A stretch of DNA of 35,999 bases, from the NCBI GenBank assembly GCA_027021335.1, contig JALUUO010000072.1, positions 1 through 35,999 on the forward strand, in the 5' to 3' direction. Below, one piece after another: positions 34,387 through 35,999 of the stretch (position 1 is the first letter of the stretch; the number at the start of each line of letters is the position of its first letter). The notes under the pieces were generated by a model, which had not been told where the DNA came from, ran no database searches, and saw nothing but the letters and a program-made list of their open reading frames with translations. Source of the stretch: Nitrospirota bacterium. GTDB taxonomy: Bacteria > Nitrospirota > Thermodesulfovibrionia > SZUA-242. Made by a program: the position numbers and the translations under genes.

Positions 34387-35999
34387 ATGGAAACAGTACG
34401 AAAGAAGTCATCAGTATTTATGGCAATGTTTTTGATGGTGGCAGCTTTGCTGCTATCGGTTGTGCAACAGGTGCGTGCTGATGCGCCTGTTCCTGCCCGA
34501 AATGCGGCAGAAACTCTTGACGCACTTCAAGCTCCCGGCTCTACAGCCGTGATGTTCGATGTGCGTGCAGTAGATGAGCATAACGGTCTTTGTCTTCCAT
34601 GGGCTGCTTGCGCGGGCTCTCTTGATACGACTCCGCCGGCCGGAACACCGGCATGGACAGTGGATGGTGTGATCAAGTTACCGATCAGCATACCATTCTG
34701 GATAGATACCAACTGGCCGAACGGAAAAACGCCTTCTGTTAATAGAAGGAAACCTCAAGATCCGGCTGAAGTTAAGACTATTATAGAAACCCTTCTTGCA
34801 GCCGGTGTGATAGATTTTAATACTCAGATACATGTGTTGTGCCGTACCGCAGTCCGGAGTCATCTTATGGTGCATTGGATACTGGACCAGGGGCCGACCG
34901 GTTTCTATAACGCAAAGACCGACACGTATGGAAATTTTAACAGTATTTTTGATATCGACAGCGATGGTATAGAGGGTAGTACAAATAATGTGCCTGAAAC
35001 ATATGGTGGTATGAAGCTTTGGAATTATGTAGGCAACCCGATATACACTACTTTAGCAGGTGGAACATATCCTGTTCCTCCCCAGGTATTTTCGATAGCA
35101 CCTGCAGACGGTGATACAACGACCAATGCTGATGTAACTTTTACGGTCGGTATTCTCGAGGCAACTCCAAGCCCCTCCTTTAGCTATTCTGCGGTAACCG
35201 ATGTTTCGTTGCTCATAGATGGAAGCATTGCAGATTCCAGCGCTGTTGATACTACCGGAGACATCTGGAGTATATACTCATTTCAACAAACTCTTGATAG
35301 CGGCAGTTATGTATGGGATTCCAGCGCGGCAAACAGTTCTGGAACAAGCTGGAACCCACATGCTCTTGCCTCAGGCCTTGGAGGAAGAACCCTTAACGTT
35401 GATTTGCCGGTGGACTGCATAGATAATGACGGTGACGGCTATGGCAGCCCTGGAGATCCTGCCTGTCCTAATGGCGCCGAACTGGATTGCGATGATACCG
35501 ATTCATCCGTTAATCCAGGCGCTAGTGACTTTATTTGTGATGGAGTGGACAACAATTGTAACGGAATTTCTGATGATGAATATCTGCCTACAGATACAGT
35601 ATGTGGTCTGGGTGCTTGTGCGTCTACCGGTCTGCTTGAGTGTATAAACGGTTCTGAAGTTGACTCGTGTACTGCCGGTACACCTGGTGACGACTCCAAC
35701 TGTGACGGAATAGACGACGATTGTGACGGCGTAGCGGATAACAATTATGTGCCTATAGACACGACTTGCGGTGTTGGCGCCTGCGCGTCTACCGGTCAGA
35801 AAATCTGTGATAATGGTCAGACAACCGATACTTGTGTTGAAGGCACACCCGGCACAGAAGGTCCTGCCGGTGATGCAACATGCAGTGATTCGGTGGACAA
35901 TGACTGTGACGGCTCAACGGACGCTGATGATACCGACTGTGTAGCAGGATGTATTCCCACCGGTGACGACTCCAACTGTGACGGAATAGACGACGATTG
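34387..35999 (+). CDS. Secreted protein: rhodanese-like domain plus MopE-type metal-binding repeats (3'-truncated)
   Basis: 537 residues are visible; the gene runs off the window. A signal peptide (about 1-31, cleavage after V-R-A) is followed by a rhodanese-like domain: VMFDVRAVDEH near 55, VIKLPISIPFW near 95, the active-site loop C152-RTAV-R157 and GGMKLWNYVGNP near 207, with an insertion between the last two. Residues about 231-340 look like an Ig-type beta domain. From about 342 the chain is Cys/Asp-rich, with Asn/Asp-Gly repeats such as DCDDTDSSVNPGA and CDGVDNNCNG, as in MopE-like putative metal-binding motifs. AGGAGG (34371-34376) precedes the ATG. Likely surface or periplasmic; function unknown. 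Confidence 0.82.
   Translation, partial: METVRKKSSVFMAMFLMVAALLLSVVQQVRADAPVPARNAAETLDALQAPGSTAVMFDVRAVDEHNGLCLPWAACAGSLDTTPPAGTPAWTVDGVIKLPISIPFWIDTNWPNGKTPSVNRRKPQDPAEVKTIIETLLAAGVIDFNTQIHVLCRTAVRSHLMVHWILDQGPTGFYNAKTDTYGNFNSIFDIDSDGIEGSTNNVPETYGGMKLWNYVGNPIYTTLAGGTYPVPPQVFSIAPADGDTTTNADVTFTVGILEATPSPSFSYSAVTDVSLLIDGSIADSSAVDTTGDIWSIYSFQQTLDSGSYVWDSSAANSSGTSWNPHALASGLGGRTLNVDLPVDCIDNDGDGYGSPGDPACPNGAELDCDDTDSSVNPGASDFICDGVDNNCNGISDDEYLPTDTVCGLGACASTGLLECINGSEVDSCTAGTPGDDSNCDGIDDDCDGVADNNYVPIDTTCGVGACASTGQKICDNGQTTDTCVEGTPGTEGPAGDATCSDSVDNDCDGSTDADDTDCVAGCIPTGDDSNCDGIDDD
35686..35723 (+). repeat. 38-bp perfect direct repeat, copy 1, within the Cys/Asp-rich region
   Basis: These 38 bases, encoding G-D-D-S-N-C-D-G-I-D-D-D, recur without a mismatch at 35962-35999, where the window ends, so the repeat may be longer. 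Identity at silent sites suggests recent duplication or gene conversion. Confidence 0.9.
35962..35999 (+). repeat. 38-bp perfect direct repeat, copy 2, cut by the window edge
   Basis: Identical to 35686-35723, offset by 276 bp (92 codons), so in frame. More copies may follow beyond the window. Confidence 0.9.

Noticed and set aside
35439-35744. Antisense frame opposite the Cys/Asp-rich repeats
   Set aside because: Low-complexity Ser/Pro translation caused by the repeats on the coding strand; no ribosome site.
1-35999. CRISPR arrays, tRNA/rRNA genes, insertion sequences, integrases
   Set aside because: Reading the window found no regularly spaced repeat-spacer array, no cloverleaf-like gene and no transposase or integrase frame.

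Overview
The window is about 36 kb of gene-dense chromosome from a Gram-negative bacterium: it has an outer-membrane porin ending in an aromatic residue, several secreted proteins, and near-consensus sigma70 promoters. Base composition looks moderate (mid-40s % G+C by eye). The order ffh-rpsP-KH-rimM-trmD-rplS-rnhB, a pst operon preceded by a porin, a methyl-accepting protein carrying hemerythrin, FeoB paired with a DtxR-FeoA protein, and MopE-type repeats all point to the Desulfobacterota (Geobacter-like) or Nitrospirota neighbourhood. That placement is inference. No tRNA, rRNA, CRISPR array, transposase or prophage gene was found.

Layout. (1) 1-7.1 kb, plus strand: phosphate scavenging. The end of a phosphate-porin-like barrel, an unlisted 57-residue Cys-rich protein, a row of 11-bp Pho-box-like repeats, pstS-pstC-pstA-pstB-phoU, then the ABC-F translation factor ettA. 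(2) 7.2-13.5 kb, minus strand: feoB, a DtxR/FeoA fusion with a shortened DNA-recognition region, a DUF362 protein, a ROK sugar kinase and lepA. (3) 13.7-15.7 kb, plus: a LOG-family hydrolase, then a stand-alone receiver and a CheX phosphatase whose N-terminus carries four tandem 24-residue MshEN-like (cyclic-di-GMP-binding type) motifs. (4) 15.8-21.7 kb: short exopolyphosphatase (minus), EamA transporter, two-GAF soluble histidine kinase and an enlarged transaldolase (plus), menB (minus). (5) 21.8-25.5 kb: a chemoreceptor with a C-terminal hemerythrin domain (minus), diverging from a SulP anion permease (plus). (6) 25.6-33.2 kb, plus: trxA-trxB, then ffh-rpsP-KH-rimM-trmD-rplS-rnhB, a methyltransferase and an RluA-type pseudouridine synthase. 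(7) 33.4-36 kb: a CBS-pair protein (minus), a 420-bp gene-free stretch rich in inverted repeats, and the start of a secreted protein joining a rhodanese-like domain to Cys/Asp-rich metal-binding repeats; it runs off the window.

Themes: phosphate uptake with polyphosphate hydrolysis nearby, ferrous iron uptake, oxygen sensing, thiol redox, and a core translation/protein-targeting operon. The most novel-looking items are the MshEN-like-CheX fusion beside its receiver, the DtxR-FeoA protein with an apparently crippled DNA-binding helix, the secreted rhodanese/MopE-like protein, and the small Cys-rich protein in the phosphate locus.
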